DNA of 64,000 nucleotides from HGM13006 sp900757695 (lineage in GTDB: Bacteria > Bacillota > Clostridia > Oscillospirales > Oscillospiraceae), in the NCBI GenBank assembly GCA_959607825.1, contig CAUHNW010000003.1, forward strand, positions 124,001 through 188,000, written 5' to 3'. The translations under genes and the position numbers were made by a program. Under the pieces are notes generated by a model, which was not told the origin of the DNA, searched no databases, and was given only the letters and a program-made list of their open reading frames with translations. This document shows, one piece after another, positions 1 through 8,412 of this stretch (positions within the stretch are counted from its first letter, which is position 1; each line of letters starts with the position of its first letter).

Positions 1-522
1 TTGATCGGACAGCGTGATCTGACTGTCATCCACCAGCGGCAGCAGACTGTCGATTTGTGATTGCGTGGGGATCTGGTATTCACCGGTGGTGAAGCCCCAG
101 AGGCGGGACAGCGGATAGCTGGTGAGCTCCAGAGCGCCATCCGTACTGCGGCCCAGTGCCAGCGCCTTGGAAAGCAGATCGGCCGTGGCACCGGAAAGTG
201 TGACAGAGGCACCGGAGGCATGATTGACCTGATAGATCTCACTGGATTCATTTGTAACAGACAGCTGGCTGTCCAGCGATGTGATCATAGCCGAAACATT
301 CGACAGTGCAGATTCGGCATCAGCGCCATAGGCCTGAAAGGACATAAAGGTGTCCATAGAAAAAAGATCCAGCATGGCCGGGTCGCCGGTATCCTGCAAG
401 GAGCCGGCTTCGGCGGCCCCGGCTGGGGGAGATGCAGCGTCCGCAGAGGCTGGGACATCGCCGCAGGCAGAAAGCGTCAGCAGGAGGCAAAGAAATATGA
501 AACTCAGCTTGGTATACTTCAA
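1..522 (-). CDS. apbE: FAD:protein FMN transferase (ApbE), 5' part
   Basis: First 174 codons of an ApbE-type flavin transferase, cut by the window edge. The family uses FAD and Mg2+ to attach FMN covalently to Thr residues of exported flavoproteins such as Rnf/Nqr subunits. A lipoprotein signal is visible: a hydrophobic stretch at residues 6-17 followed by LSAC with the lipid Cys at 20, then an Ala/Pro-rich linker. Family motifs follow: MDTFMSFQAYG, SEIYQVN, TDGALELT and LWGF. The start is a TTG with AAGAAAGGG seven bases upstream; no ATG fits this frame before the signal peptide. The catalytic C-terminal half lies outside the window, so integrity cannot be judged. Confidence 0.85.
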   Translation of the reverse strand, partial: MKYTKLSFIFLCLLLTLSACGDVPASADAASPPAGAAEAGSLQDTGDPAMLDLFSMDTFMSFQAYGADAESALSNVSAMITSLDSQLSVTNESSEIYQVNHASGASVTLSGATADLLSKALALGRSTDGALELTSYPLSRLWGFTTGEYQIPTQSQIDSLLPLVDDSQITLSDQ

Positions 523-654
523 AGAAAAACCCTTTCTTAGGAAAACGGAGCGAGACGGTGTAAAACGGTCTTTGTGGGAGAAAGTTAGCTTAGACCAACT
601 GAAGCTTACTACAATGGGCCGTTAATGTCAACAGAAAACAAAGAAAAAATCAGT

Positions 655-682
655 GCTCCCCCAACCGAGTGGCTGGGGGAGC
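655..682 (-). terminator. rho-independent terminator of the DegV gene
   Basis: GCTCCCCCA and TGGGGGAGC pair across a 10-base loop. Read on the minus strand the hairpin is followed by ACTGATTTTTTC, a fair U-tract, just after the DegV stop. Confidence 0.75.
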
Positions 683-689
683 GCAACCA

Positions 690-1538
690 TTATTCACTTC
701 GGATAAACAGGATGCCCAGAGTACCGGGGCCGCAGTGGCAGGATACGGTACATCCTGCATTGGTCTCGATGATCTCCGTGAAGGGAGCGTATTCGGCAAT
801 GGCAGCACGGACCTTCTCCACAATGCCGTCCTCTACAGGGGTGTGGGTGATAAAGATCCGGTCATAGACGAGACCGTCCCGGTCCTTCAGCCGATCCTTC
901 ACATAGCTCAGAATACACTTTTCGTAGCTGCCCCGGTACTTCTTGACGACCTTCATTTTACCGTCAATAACCTCGATACAGGGCTTCAGGTGAAAAAGGT
1001 TTGCGCCCAGCGCCACCACCATGGAGCAGCGTCCGCCCTTTACCATATAGTCCAGCCGATCCAGCAAAAAGCTGGCCTCAACCCGATTGGTAAGGTCTTG
1101 GAGCTTATCCACGATCTCTTTTGGGGAAAGAATTCCATCTTCGGCCATTTTTACGGCTTCGCAGACCACATGTCCGTGACCGCTGGAGAGGTTTCGGGAG
1201 TCAACCACATAAACGTTGGGGAAATCCTCGGCCGCAACACAGGCGTTCTGGTAGCAGGAGGAAAAATCGGCGCTGATGTCGATATGAATAATGGCATCAC
1301 AATCCCGGAGCAGACGGGAGAACATCTCCTGATAATCCGCCACATTGTTGGCAGCAGTAGAACAGAGATCTCCGCCTGCGGCCACATGGTCAAAGATGTC
1401 CTGTGGGGTGATATCGACTCCGTCACGGAAGGTTTCGCCGCCTTTCATGGTATAAAGGGGCAAAATTTCTACTTGATGAGCGGAGAGATATTCGGGGGCC
1501 AGATCACAGGTGCTATCGGATGTAATTCGGATGCGCAT
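690..1538 (-). CDS. DegV family fatty-acid-binding protein
   Basis: Protein of 282 residues, normal DegV size. DegV proteins bind a fatty acid; the best-studied relative, FakB, presents it to the FakA kinase for phospholipid synthesis. Family marks include SDSTCDL near the N-terminus, the DSRNLSSGHG segment, DYMVKGGRCS and the C-terminal HCGPGTLG. No fakA is in this window. The start is the ATG at 1538 with GGGAG eight bases upstream; a longer in-frame start at 1598 would fall inside the -35 box of the promoter at 1570-1598 and is rejected. The gene is monocistronic, with its own promoter and terminator. Confidence 0.88.
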   Translation of the reverse strand: MRIRITSDSTCDLAPEYLSAHQVEILPLYTMKGGETFRDGVDITPQDIFDHVAAGGDLCSTAANNVADYQEMFSRLLRDCDAIIHIDISADFSSCYQNACVAAEDFPNVYVVDSRNLSSGHGHVVCEAVKMAEDGILSPKEIVDKLQDLTNRVEASFLLDRLDYMVKGGRCSMVVALGANLFHLKPCIEVIDGKMKVVKKYRGSYEKCILSYVKDRLKDRDGLVYDRIFITHTPVEDGIVEKVRAAIAEYAPFTEIIETNAGCTVSCHCGPGTLGILFIRSE

Positions 1539-1569
1539 ATTGTTTTCTCCCTGTCGGTTAATACAAAAT

Positions 1570-1598
1570 ATTATATCGAAGGCTGAGGAATTTTTCAA
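1570..1598 (-). promoter_or_regulatory. sigma-A promoter for the DegV gene
   Basis: On the minus strand TTGAAA, 17 bases, TATAAT (-10 at 1575-1570, -35 at 1598-1593). It lies about 32 bases upstream of the DegV start. Confidence 0.7.
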
Positions 1599-1830
1599 AT
1601 GTTTTTATGGATTTTGGTTGATATGCCGGATTGAAAACAAAAAATGCCGTCATGTGATAAATATGGCGAAAGAAAAAAGTTGAAAAGTTCAAAGATTATT
1701 CACACAAAGCGCAGATGCCTGTGCTAGTATGGAAACATGAATCGGCATCACGTTTCCATCTCCGGTTTCTCCTCTCTTTCTTTCCGCTCCTATATGAACT
1801 TCTTCCCGGAGAGATGCCGATCCTTCCTCT

Positions 1831-1866
1831 GTGCCGGTGCAGCTGATTCCTGCACCGGCACCTTTC
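1831..1866 (+). terminator. strong hairpin terminator in a gene-free stretch
   Basis: GTGCCGGTGCAG pairs with CTGCACCGGCAC (1850-1861) and is followed by CTTTCT. No convincing gene precedes it on this strand between 1539 and 1830, so it may end a short untranslated transcript. Upstream there are an extended -10-like TGCTAGTAT (1722-1730), a GGAAAC/GTTTCC hairpin (1731-1757) and a long-range ATCGGCATC/GATGCCGAT pairing. The -35 is poor. Confidence 0.55.
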
Positions 1867-1883
1867 TGCGTGGCGTAAATTGC

Positions 1884-1912
1884 TTTACATTTTGCGATTA
1901 CTACATTATAAT
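1884..1912 (+). promoter_or_regulatory. sigma-A promoter for the DUF308 gene
   Basis: TTTACA, 17 bases, TATAAT (1907-1912), about 60 bases before the start codon. Confidence 0.75.
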
Positions 1913-1970
1913 GGATAAACCAAGCCGCCCATGTGCTGCGGTAGGAACATAAGAATAGGAGGAATGCTGC

Positions 1971-2498
1971 ATGTTTGATCTGTTTCGCAGGATTCGTGTA
2001 AACTTTGTATTAACGGCAATATTGACCATTATATTGGGAATTATGCTGATCGCAGCGCCGGGCGTTGCCATGCGCACTGTATTTTTACTGGTGGGCTGGA
2101 CACTGGTGATCTCCGGCGCAGCATCACTGCTTACGGCCATCTGTTCCAAAGGCAAGCCCATGGGTCAGGGAGATCTGGTGCTGGGCCTTGTACAGCTGGC
2201 CACCGGCCTTGTGGTGCTGATGCGTCCGGGTTTCCTGCTGTCACTGGCGGGGGTTGTTGTGGGATTTGTGCTGTTGATCCACGGTATTCACGATATCCAG
2301 CACGCACGGGAGAGCAAGGCCCTGGGCTATGACTGGAAAATGTCCATGGGAATCGGAATTGCAGCCGTGATCATGGGGATCATTGTAATGGTGAATCCTT
2401 TCTCCACCGTGGAAACGCTGCTTCGTCTGGCAGGGATTTTCCTGCTGGTGGATGGCATTGCTGACCTGCTGATGATCTGGCGTACCAACGCATATTGA
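1971..2498 (+). CDS. DUF308/HdeD-like membrane protein
   Basis: Protein of 175 residues made almost entirely of hydrophobic segments, about six predicted transmembrane helices arranged as three hairpins (DUF308 repeats). Short loops carry charged residues, and LLRLAGIFLLVDGIADL near the C-terminus is typical of the HdeD-like fold. The role in Clostridia is unknown; the E. coli relative HdeD is linked to acid resistance. It starts at an ATG after AGGAGG with a seven-base spacer and has its own promoter. The next unit, valS, has a separate promoter, so this is probably a single-gene transcript. Confidence 0.8.
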   Translation: MFDLFRRIRVNFVLTAILTIILGIMLIAAPGVAMRTVFLLVGWTLVISGAASLLTAICSKGKPMGQGDLVLGLVQLATGLVVLMRPGFLLSLAGVVVGFVLLIHGIHDIQHARESKALGYDWKMSMGIGIAAVIMGIIVMVNPFSTVETLLRLAGIFLLVDGIADLLMIWRTNAY

Positions 2499-2516
2499 AA
2501 ACTTTCTGCCGGGGGA

Positions 2517-2545
2517 TTGACAATTTCCCGGGAATCGGGTATCAT
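2517..2545 (+). promoter_or_regulatory. sigma-A promoter of the valS T-box unit
   Basis: TTGACA, 17 bases, TATCAT (2540-2545). Transcription would start near 2552, giving a leader of about 300 bases before valS. Confidence 0.8.
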
Positions 2546-2554
2546 TGCCGTAAT

Positions 2555-2800
2555 ATCCTATTTGCGATGAAGAAGAGGAGTAGGGCATAATTGCTTCCCA
2601 AGAGAGCAGGCGGCCGGTGTGAGCCTGTGGAGTGGATGCCCGAAGGTCGCTTCTGAGCTGTATTCCTGAGGGGTTGCCTTAGGGAATACCGGGTGCTCCC
2701 GTTATCGGGCATGGAGTGCGGCGCAGTTCCTGCGCCGAATTCAGGTGGTACCGCGGTTTTATCGCCCTGAGTGTGCATGGCATACTCAGGGCGTTTTGTT
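2555..2800 (+). promoter_or_regulatory. T-box leader controlling valS (valine specifier GUC)
   Basis: Canonical T-box riboswitch. AGTA at 2579-2582 and GAA at 2642-2644 form the loop-E part of the specifier loop. The codon after GAA-G is GTC (2646-2648), a valine codon that agrees with the downstream gene. The stem I apex GGTGTGAGCC, the T-box core AGGTGGTACCGCG (2743-2755) and the competing terminator follow. Uncharged tRNA-Val would stabilise the antiterminator and switch valS on. The class and mechanism are established; the specifier assignment is from the motif position. Confidence 0.93.
2763..2800 (+). terminator. T-box terminator before valS
   Basis: CGCCCTGAGT pairs with ACTCAGGGCG (2784-2793) and is followed by TTTTGTTGT. 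This is the off state of the T-box switch. Confidence 0.88.
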
Positions 2801-2848
2801 GTACCGTGGACAAATGAATTGTTAATTTATCATAGGAGATGAAGTCAT

Positions 2849-5482
2849 ATGAAAGAACTGCCAAAGATTTATGATCCCCAGCAGGTTGAGGGCAGCATCT
2901 ATGAGATGTGGCAGAAGGGCGGCTACTTCCACGCAAAGCGGGACCCTGATAAGAAGCCCTTTACCATTGTTATGCCCCCACCCAACGTAACAGGCCAGCT
3001 GCATATGGGGCATGCCATGGACTGCACTTTGCAGGATATCCTCACTCGCTTCAAGCGGATGCAGGGCTATTCCGCTCTGTGGCTGCCGGGCTATGACCAT
3101 GCGGGCATTGCCACGCAGATCAAGGTGGAGGAGGAGCTCCGCAAGGAAGGACTCACCCGTTATGATCTTGGCCGGGAGAAGTTCCTGGAGCGGGTGTGGC
3201 AGTGGAAGGAACAGTATGGTGACCGGATCGTAGAGCAGCAGAAGACGCTGGGATCTTCCTGCGACTGGGAGCGGCACCGTTTCACCATGGATGAGGGCTG
3301 CTCCAAGGCGGTTCGTGAGGTGTTTGTACGGCTCTACGAAAAGGGCTATATCTACAAGGGCAGCCGCATTATCAACTGGTGCCCCCATTGCCGCACAGCG
3401 CTGTCTGACGCTGAGGTAGAGTATGCGGAAAAGCCCGGAAAGCTCTGGCATCTGCGCTATCCCATCAAAGGGGAGGAGGGCCGCTATCTGGTGGTCGCCA
3501 CCACCCGGCCCGAGACCATGATGGGCGATACCGGTGTGGCAGTCAACCCCAATGACGAGCGCTATAAGGATCTGGTGGGCAAGACCTGCATTCTGCCCAT
3601 CATGAACCGGGAGATCCCCATTGTGGCCGACGACTATGTTGAGATGGATTTTGGCACCGGCTGCGTAAAGATGACCCCTGCCCATGACCCCAATGACTTT
3701 GAGGTAGGCCAGCGGCATAATCTGGAGATCATCCGTGTTATTGGTGATGACGGCAAGATCAATGCGCAGGGCGGCCCCTATGAGGGCATGGATCGGTATG
3801 AATGCCGGAAGGCTGTGATCCATGATCTGGAGGAGCAGGGCTACCTCGAAAAGATCGAGGACTATACCCACAACGTTTCCACCTGCTACCGCTGCCACAA
3901 CGATGTAGAGCCTCTGATCTCTGCCCAGTGGTTTGTAAAGATGGAGCCGCTGGCCAAGGAGGCCATCCGGGTGGTAGAGGACGGAGAGACGAAATTCGTC
4001 CCCGAGCGGTTTACCAAGACCTATCTCAACTGGATGGAGAACGTCCACGACTGGTGCATTTCCCGCCAGCTCTGGTGGGGGCATCAGATCCCCGCATGGA
4101 AGTGTGCCGATTGCGGCGAATACACTGTGGCGCGGGAGGATCCCACGGAGTGCTGCCATTGCGGCTCCAAGCACATCGTCCGGGAAGAGGACGTGCTGGA
4201 TACATGGTTCTCCTCGGCGCTGTGGCCCTTTGAGACGCTGGGATGGCCTGACAAGACCGAGGATCTGGACTACTTCTATCCCACCGATGTACTGGTGACC
4301 GGCTATGACATCATCTTCTTCTGGGTGGCCAGAATGATCTTCTCCGGCTGTGAGCAGATGAAGAAAACACCCTTCCACACGGTGCTGATCCACGGTCTGG
4401 TCCGGGACGACAAGGGCCGGAAAATGTCCAAGTCGCTGGGCAACGGCATTGACCCGCTGGAGATGGTGAAGCAGTACGGCGCCGATGCACTGCGTATGAA
4501 CATGATCACCGGCAACAGCCCCGGAAACGACATGCGCTTCTATGTGGAGCGCTGCGAGGCCATGCGGAATTTTGCAAACAAGATCTGGAACGCCAGCCGC
4601 TATGTTCTGATGAATCTGACCATTGACCAGCCCGGACTTCCCGATATGGACAAGCTGGAGCAGGAGGACAAGTGGATCCTCTCCAAGCTGAACCGCCTGA
4701 TCACCGAGGTCACGGAGAACATGGACAAGTATGAGCTGGGAATTGCAGTTCAGAAGATCTATGACTTTATCTGGGATGACTACTGCGACTGGTATATTGA
4801 GCTGACCAAGTCCCGGCTCTATGCGGAGGATGAGGGCAGCAAGACCGTTGCCCAGCAGGTGCTGGTCTATGTACTCGATCAGTTCCTGCGGCTGCTGCAT
4901 CCCTTCATGCCCTTTATCACGGAGGAGATCTGGCAGGCCATTCCCCATGAGGGCGAGAGCATTATGGTGGCAAAGTGGCCCGAAGCGACTGACAGTCTGA
5001 ACTTCCCGGCAGAGGAAGCCGCCATGGAGCAGATCATGGCAGCCATCCGGGCCGTGCGGAACCGCCGTGCGGAGATGAACGTGCCCCCCAGCAAGAAGTC
5101 CACGCTCTATATTGTCACCGATCATCAGAGTGTTTATGAGCAGGGCCGGGCCTTCGTCATGAAGCTGGCTTACTCGGACAATCTCATTGTGACCGGACAG
5201 GAGCCCCAGGGGGCGGACGACATGGCTTCCTGTGTGACCCATGATGCCAAGATGTATATGCCCATGGATCAGCTCATTGATTTTGAGAAGGAGCTCCAGC
5301 GGGTAGAGAAGGAGCTGGGCAAGAACCGCAAGAGCCTGGAAGGGATTGAAAAGAAGCTTTCCAATCCCGGCTTCCTGAGCAAAGCCCCCGAGAATGTTGT
5401 AAACGGAGAAAAGGAAAAGGCGGAGAAGCTCCGCGCCATGATAGCACAGCTGGAAGAGTCGAAAAAGCGGCTCCAGCGGTAA
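2849..5482 (+). CDS. valS: valyl-tRNA synthetase
   Basis: Class I synthetase of 877 residues that charges tRNA-Val in the cytoplasm. The HIGH signature appears as HMGH at residues 52-55 after PPPNVTG, and KMSKS is at 525-529. The CP1 editing domain lies between them and a Lys/Glu-rich C-terminal coiled-coil arm covers about 810-877. Length and motif order are normal for bacterial ValRS. The start follows ATAGGAGATGAAGTCAT. A T-box leader with a valine specifier controls the gene, and a strong terminator sits just after the stop. Confidence 0.97.
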   Translation: MKELPKIYDPQQVEGSIYEMWQKGGYFHAKRDPDKKPFTIVMPPPNVTGQLHMGHAMDCTLQDILTRFKRMQGYSALWLPGYDHAGIATQIKVEEELRKEGLTRYDLGREKFLERVWQWKEQYGDRIVEQQKTLGSSCDWERHRFTMDEGCSKAVREVFVRLYEKGYIYKGSRIINWCPHCRTALSDAEVEYAEKPGKLWHLRYPIKGEEGRYLVVATTRPETMMGDTGVAVNPNDERYKDLVGKTCILPIMNREIPIVADDYVEMDFGTGCVKMTPAHDPNDFEVGQRHNLEIIRVIGDDGKINAQGGPYEGMDRYECRKAVIHDLEEQGYLEKIEDYTHNVSTCYRCHNDVEPLISAQWFVKMEPLAKEAIRVVEDGETKFVPERFTKTYLNWMENVHDWCISRQLWWGHQIPAWKCADCGEYTVAREDPTECCHCGSKHIVREEDVLDTWFSSALWPFETLGWPDKTEDLDYFYPTDVLVTGYDIIFFWVARMIFSGCEQMKKTPFHTVLIHGLVRDDKGRKMSKSLGNGIDPLEMVKQYGADALRMNMITGNSPGNDMRFYVERCEAMRNFANKIWNASRYVLMNLTIDQPGLPDMDKLEQEDKWILSKLNRLITEVTENMDKYELGIAVQKIYDFIWDDYCDWYIELTKSRLYAEDEGSKTVAQQVLVYVLDQFLRLLHPFMPFITEEIWQAIPHEGESIMVAKWPEATDSLNFPAEEAAMEQIMAAIRAVRNRRAEMNVPPSKKSTLYIVTDHQSVYEQGRAFVMKLAYSDNLIVTGQEPQGADDMASCVTHDAKMYMPMDQLIDFEKELQRVEKELGKNRKSLEGIEKKLSNPGFLSKAPENVVNGEKEKAEKLRAMIAQLEESKKRLQR

Positions 5483-5495
5483 TACGGTAAAAAAA

Positions 5496-5525
5496 GGGCC
5501 GCTGCCGGGAGGCGGCGGCCCTTTT
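5496..5525 (+). terminator. terminator after valS
   Basis: GGGCCGCTGCC pairs with GGCGGCGGCCC around GGGA and is followed by TTTT, between valS and folC. Confidence 0.85.
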
Positions 5526-5543
5526 GAAAGAAGGCTGGCAGAT

Positions 5544-6806
5544 ATGAACTATGAAGAAGCATTGGCTGGGATCCACAGCCGCCGGACATTCTCCGGAGGA
5601 GGCCCCAGTCTGGATCGGATCCGCCGATTGACAGATGCCTTGGGACGGCCGCAGGAGCAGTTCCAAGCGGTGCACATTGCCGGAACAAACGGAAAGGGCA
5701 GCGTATCGGCTATGACAGATGCGGCGCTGCGGGCCTGCGGACATAAGACGGGGCTGTTTACCTCCCCTTATCTGGTGGATTTTCGGGAACGGATCCGCAT
5801 TGACGGCGAGATGATCTCCAGAGAAGAGCTGGTGCGCTGCTATGAACTGGTGATGGAGCAGGAGACAAAGCTGGAGCAGCAGGGCTGTGAGCCGGTCAAT
5901 GAATTTGAACTGGTGACGGCCATTGGGTTTCTGGCTTTTGCCCGGGCGGAAGTGGAATATGCAGTGCTGGAAGTAGGGCTTGGGGGACGGACGGACCCCA
6001 CCAATGTGATCCCTGCGCCGAGGGTGTGCTGTATTACATCGGTTTCGCTGGATCACACAGCGATTTTGGGCAATACGGTGGAGGCCATTGCCGGGGAAAA
6101 GGCCGGAATCATCAAGGAGGACTGCCCGGTGGTCATTGCCCGGCAGAAGCCTGAGGCATACCGGGTGATCACAGAACGGGCACAGCTGCTGCATGCGCCC
6201 ATGTACCCTGCGCCGGATGTAAAAGCCATTTCGCAGACCAGAGAGGGAACCCAATTCCGTTGCGGCAGAACAGAATTAAAGATTCCGCTGCTGGGAGATT
6301 ATCAGATGGAGAATGCGGCTGCGGCATGGCAGGTTTGCCGAGTGCTGGGACTGGATGCAGATACGGTCAAACATGCCTTTGCGAAGGTATACTGGCCGGG
6401 AAGATTACAGTATATCCCGGGAACGCCGGATTATCTGGTGGATGCAGGGCATAATCCTGCCGGAGTGGCGGCCCTTTGCCAGACCATAGATACGCTGTTT
6501 GCGGATCGAAGGGTCACGGCGGTTGTAAGCATGATGAAGGACAAGGATTATGGCAGCTGTATCCCGGAGATTGCAGCCCGGGCGGAGCACCTGATCGGCT
6601 GCTCAGTGGGATTGCCAAGATCCCTGGCACCGGAGGAGATCGCCCGGGAAGCTTCGGACCATTGCCGGAGCGATGCGGCAGCCAACATGGCGCAGGCGCT
6701 GAAACTGGCGGAGGCGGATCAGGGGAATCTGATTCTGGTCTGCGGGTCAGTGTTTGGGGCTGGTGCTGCACTGGCGGTTTTGGACAGTGGGACACAAAAA
6801 GAATAG
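5544..6806 (+). CDS. folC: bifunctional folylpolyglutamate/dihydrofolate synthase
   Basis: Mur-ligase-family protein of 420 residues that adds glutamate to folates, and in many bacteria also to dihydropteroate. The ATP loop GTNGKGS is at residues 47-53. LFTSPYLVDFRERI and the Lys-containing central motif GEKAGIIK follow, and VDAGHNPAG lies in the C-terminal domain. The family is often found next to valS in Firmicutes, as here. The start ATG at 5544 follows GAAAGAAGG. The terminator after valS leaves the promoter of folC unresolved; read-through is possible. Confidence 0.93.
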   Translation: MNYEEALAGIHSRRTFSGGGPSLDRIRRLTDALGRPQEQFQAVHIAGTNGKGSVSAMTDAALRACGHKTGLFTSPYLVDFRERIRIDGEMISREELVRCYELVMEQETKLEQQGCEPVNEFELVTAIGFLAFARAEVEYAVLEVGLGGRTDPTNVIPAPRVCCITSVSLDHTAILGNTVEAIAGEKAGIIKEDCPVVIARQKPEAYRVITERAQLLHAPMYPAPDVKAISQTREGTQFRCGRTELKIPLLGDYQMENAAAAWQVCRVLGLDADTVKHAFAKVYWPGRLQYIPGTPDYLVDAGHNPAGVAALCQTIDTLFADRRVTAVVSMMKDKDYGSCIPEIAARAEHLIGCSVGLPRSLAPEEIAREASDHCRSDAAANMAQALKLAEADQGNLILVCGSVFGAGAALAVLDSGTQKE

Positions 6807-6815
6807 AATATTTTC

Positions 6816-6856
6816 CCTGCGCACATTCCTTCGACGAAATGTGCGCAGGTTTTTTG
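6816..6856 (+). terminator. terminator after folC
   Basis: CCTGCGCACATT pairs with AATGTGCGCAGG and is followed by TTTTTT. A weak sigma-H-like element overlaps the 3' arm (AGG at 6847, GAAT at 6870-6873), which could drive the spoIIA operon. Confidence 0.88.
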
Positions 6857-6897
6857 CTATGATGAGATGGAATAAAACGGAAGCGGAGTGACATAAA

Positions 6898-7230
6898 ATG
6901 TACATCAGAAGCTTTCTTCAGGACAAGGAGATGACCATTACCCTGTCCGGGGAGATCGACCACCATGAGGCAAGGCATGCCATGAAGACCATTACGGAGA
7001 AGCTGGACGCTTATTTGCCGAAGAGCTGTATTCTTGACTTTCGGGATGTGACGTTTATGGATTCCTCTGGCATTGCCATTGTGGTAGCAGCTGTCCGGCG
7101 GATGCGGCAGCTGGGAGGGAAGCTGGTCATCACCAATGTACAGCAGCAGCCCATGCGGGTGTTTGATGCGGCGGGGATCCGTCAGATTGCAGAGATCAGA
7201 GGAGGAAAGAAGCATGAAGCCGGAAAATGA
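6898..7230 (+). CDS. spoIIAA: anti-sigma F factor antagonist SpoIIAA
   Basis: STAS-domain protein of 110 residues. In sporulation, dephosphorylated SpoIIAA binds SpoIIAB in the forespore and frees sigma F. The phosphorylation loop reads MDSSG with the target Ser at 56 or 57, matching Ser58 of B. subtilis. It is the first gene of spoIIAA-spoIIAB-sigF, and its 3' end overlaps spoIIAB by 17 bases. No clear sigma-A promoter precedes it, consistent with sigma-H control in other spore formers. The start is the ATG following AAGCGGAGTGACATAAA. Confidence 0.95.
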   Translation: MYIRSFLQDKEMTITLSGEIDHHEARHAMKTITEKLDAYLPKSCILDFRDVTFMDSSGIAIVVAAVRRMRQLGGKLVITNVQQQPMRVFDAAGIRQIAEIRGGKKHEAGK

Positions 7231-7648
7231 AGTGACGATGGAATTTATAAGCCGCAGCTGCAATGAGGCGTTTTCCAGAGCGGCAGTGGGGGCGTTTATT
7301 GCGGCAATGGACCCCACACTGGAGGAGCTCAGTGATATTAAAACCGCAGTCAGTGAGGCTGTGACCAACTGTATTGTCCATGCCTATCCGGAAAACCCGG
7401 GGAAGATCCAGCTTTCCTGCCGGATCTTCCCGGAGCGAAAGCTGGAAATCACAGTGCGGGATCAGGGGGTTGGGATCACGGATGTAAAAGCGGCCCGTGA
7501 ACCGCTGTTTACAACAGGCGGTGCGGAGCGAAGCGGAATGGGCTTTACAATCATGGAAAAGTTCATGACAAGCCTTCAGGTGGAGTCCCAGCCCGGGACA
7601 GGGACCTGTGTTACCATGACCCGAAAGCTCAGGAGCATAAGCCGGTGA
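7214..7648 (+). CDS. spoIIAB: anti-sigma F factor / serine kinase SpoIIAB
   Basis: GHKL-type kinase of 144 residues that holds sigma F inactive and phosphorylates SpoIIAA. The N box EAVTNCIVHAY (catalytic Glu48, Mg-binding Asn52), the G1 box VRDQGVGI and the glycine-rich RSGMGFTIM lid are all intact. The start is the ATG at 7214 behind AGAGGAGG, inside the end of spoIIAA; a longer upstream start is not supported. The gene ends in a GTGA overlap with sigF, so translation of all three genes is probably coupled. Confidence 0.95.
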   Translation: MKPENEVTMEFISRSCNEAFSRAAVGAFIAAMDPTLEELSDIKTAVSEAVTNCIVHAYPENPGKIQLSCRIFPERKLEITVRDQGVGITDVKAAREPLFTTGGAERSGMGFTIMEKFMTSLQVESQPGTGTCVTMTRKLRSISR

Positions 7649-8343
7649 ATGCGCTGCTGGAACAGGCACGGCAGGGGGATCGCACGGCCAGAGAGCGGCT
7701 GCTCAGCGAAAACACAGGACTGATTTGGAGCGTAGTGCGCCGGTTCTATGGCCGGGGCGTAGAGCCGGATGACCTGTATCAGCTGGGATGCCTTGGATTC
7801 TTAAAGGCCATTGACGGCTTTGATACGGAATATGGCACACAGTTTTCCACCTATGCTGTACCAAAGATTGCAGGGGAGATCCGGCGATTTCTGCGGGACG
7901 ACGGGGCCATCAAGGTCAGCCGTACCATAAAGGAGCAGGCCGGTATGCTCCGGGGGGTTCGGAGCCGCCTGACCCTTGAACTGGGCCGTGAGCCCAGAAT
8001 TTCGGAATTATCGGAGGCCGCTGGCCTCAGCCCAGAGGAGATCGCTGTGATCGAAACAGCGATGCTTCCAACAGATTCTCTGCAGCGTCCTACGGGAGAG
8101 GACGGATGCAGCCTTGAGCAGCTGCTGCCCGGGGAGGCCATAGAGGATCGGATTATCGAATCCGTTTCGCTACAGGATGCCATTGCTAAGCTGGAGCCCC
8201 GGCAGCGTGCCATTATATCCATGCGGTATTTCCGGGGTATGACGCAGGATAAGACAGCAGCAGTGCTGGGGGTCAGTCAGGTGCAGGTGAGCAGACTGGA
8301 ACGGAAGGCACTTCGGCAGCTGGGGCAGCTGCTAAAAGAATAG
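7645..8343 (+). CDS. sigF: RNA polymerase sigma factor sigma F (SpoIIAC)
   Basis: Sigma-70-family protein of 232 residues, the first forespore-specific sigma factor. Region 2 carries DLYQLGCLGFLKAIDGFD and TYAVPKIAGEIRRFLRDDG, region 3 follows, and region 4 ends with the helix-turn-helix TQDKTAAVLGVSQVQVSRLE. The start is a GTG overlapping the spoIIAB stop. It is last in the operon; no spoVA genes follow. A strong bidirectional hairpin ends the unit. Confidence 0.96.
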   Translation: MNALLEQARQGDRTARERLLSENTGLIWSVVRRFYGRGVEPDDLYQLGCLGFLKAIDGFDTEYGTQFSTYAVPKIAGEIRRFLRDDGAIKVSRTIKEQAGMLRGVRSRLTLELGREPRISELSEAAGLSPEEIAVIETAMLPTDSLQRPTGEDGCSLEQLLPGEAIEDRIIESVSLQDAIAKLEPRQRAIISMRYFRGMTQDKTAAVLGVSQVQVSRLERKALRQLGQLLKE

Positions 8344-8365
8344 AGGAAACTATACAAAAAAGAAA

Positions 8366-8412
8366 ATGCGCATGTACATGGAGTTAATCCGTGTGCATGC
8401 GCATATTTTTTT
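8366..8412. terminator. bidirectional terminator between sigF and the HD gene
   Basis: ATGCGCATGTACA pairs with TGTGCATGCGCAT (8392-8404), followed by ATTTTTTT on the plus strand and by a T-rich run on the minus strand. The stop codon of the HD gene lies in the loop. Confidence 0.82.

Noticed and set aside
1737..1952. A 71-codon open frame in the DegV-DUF308 gap.
   Set aside because: It has no ribosome site, runs through a strong terminator and the -10 box of the DUF308 promoter, and the peptide shows no recognisable pattern.
2822..5242. Long open frame (806 codons) on the strand opposite valS, with similar long frames opposite feoB, pyc and the P-type ATPase.
   Set aside because: These arise from the strong GC-biased codon use of the real genes. 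They lack ribosome sites and family motifs, while the sense frames carry complete conserved proteins.
6845..6873. A sigma-H-like promoter for the spoIIA operon.
   Set aside because: The spacing is 13 rather than 11-12 and the AGG box lies in the folC terminator. It is mentioned only as a possibility.
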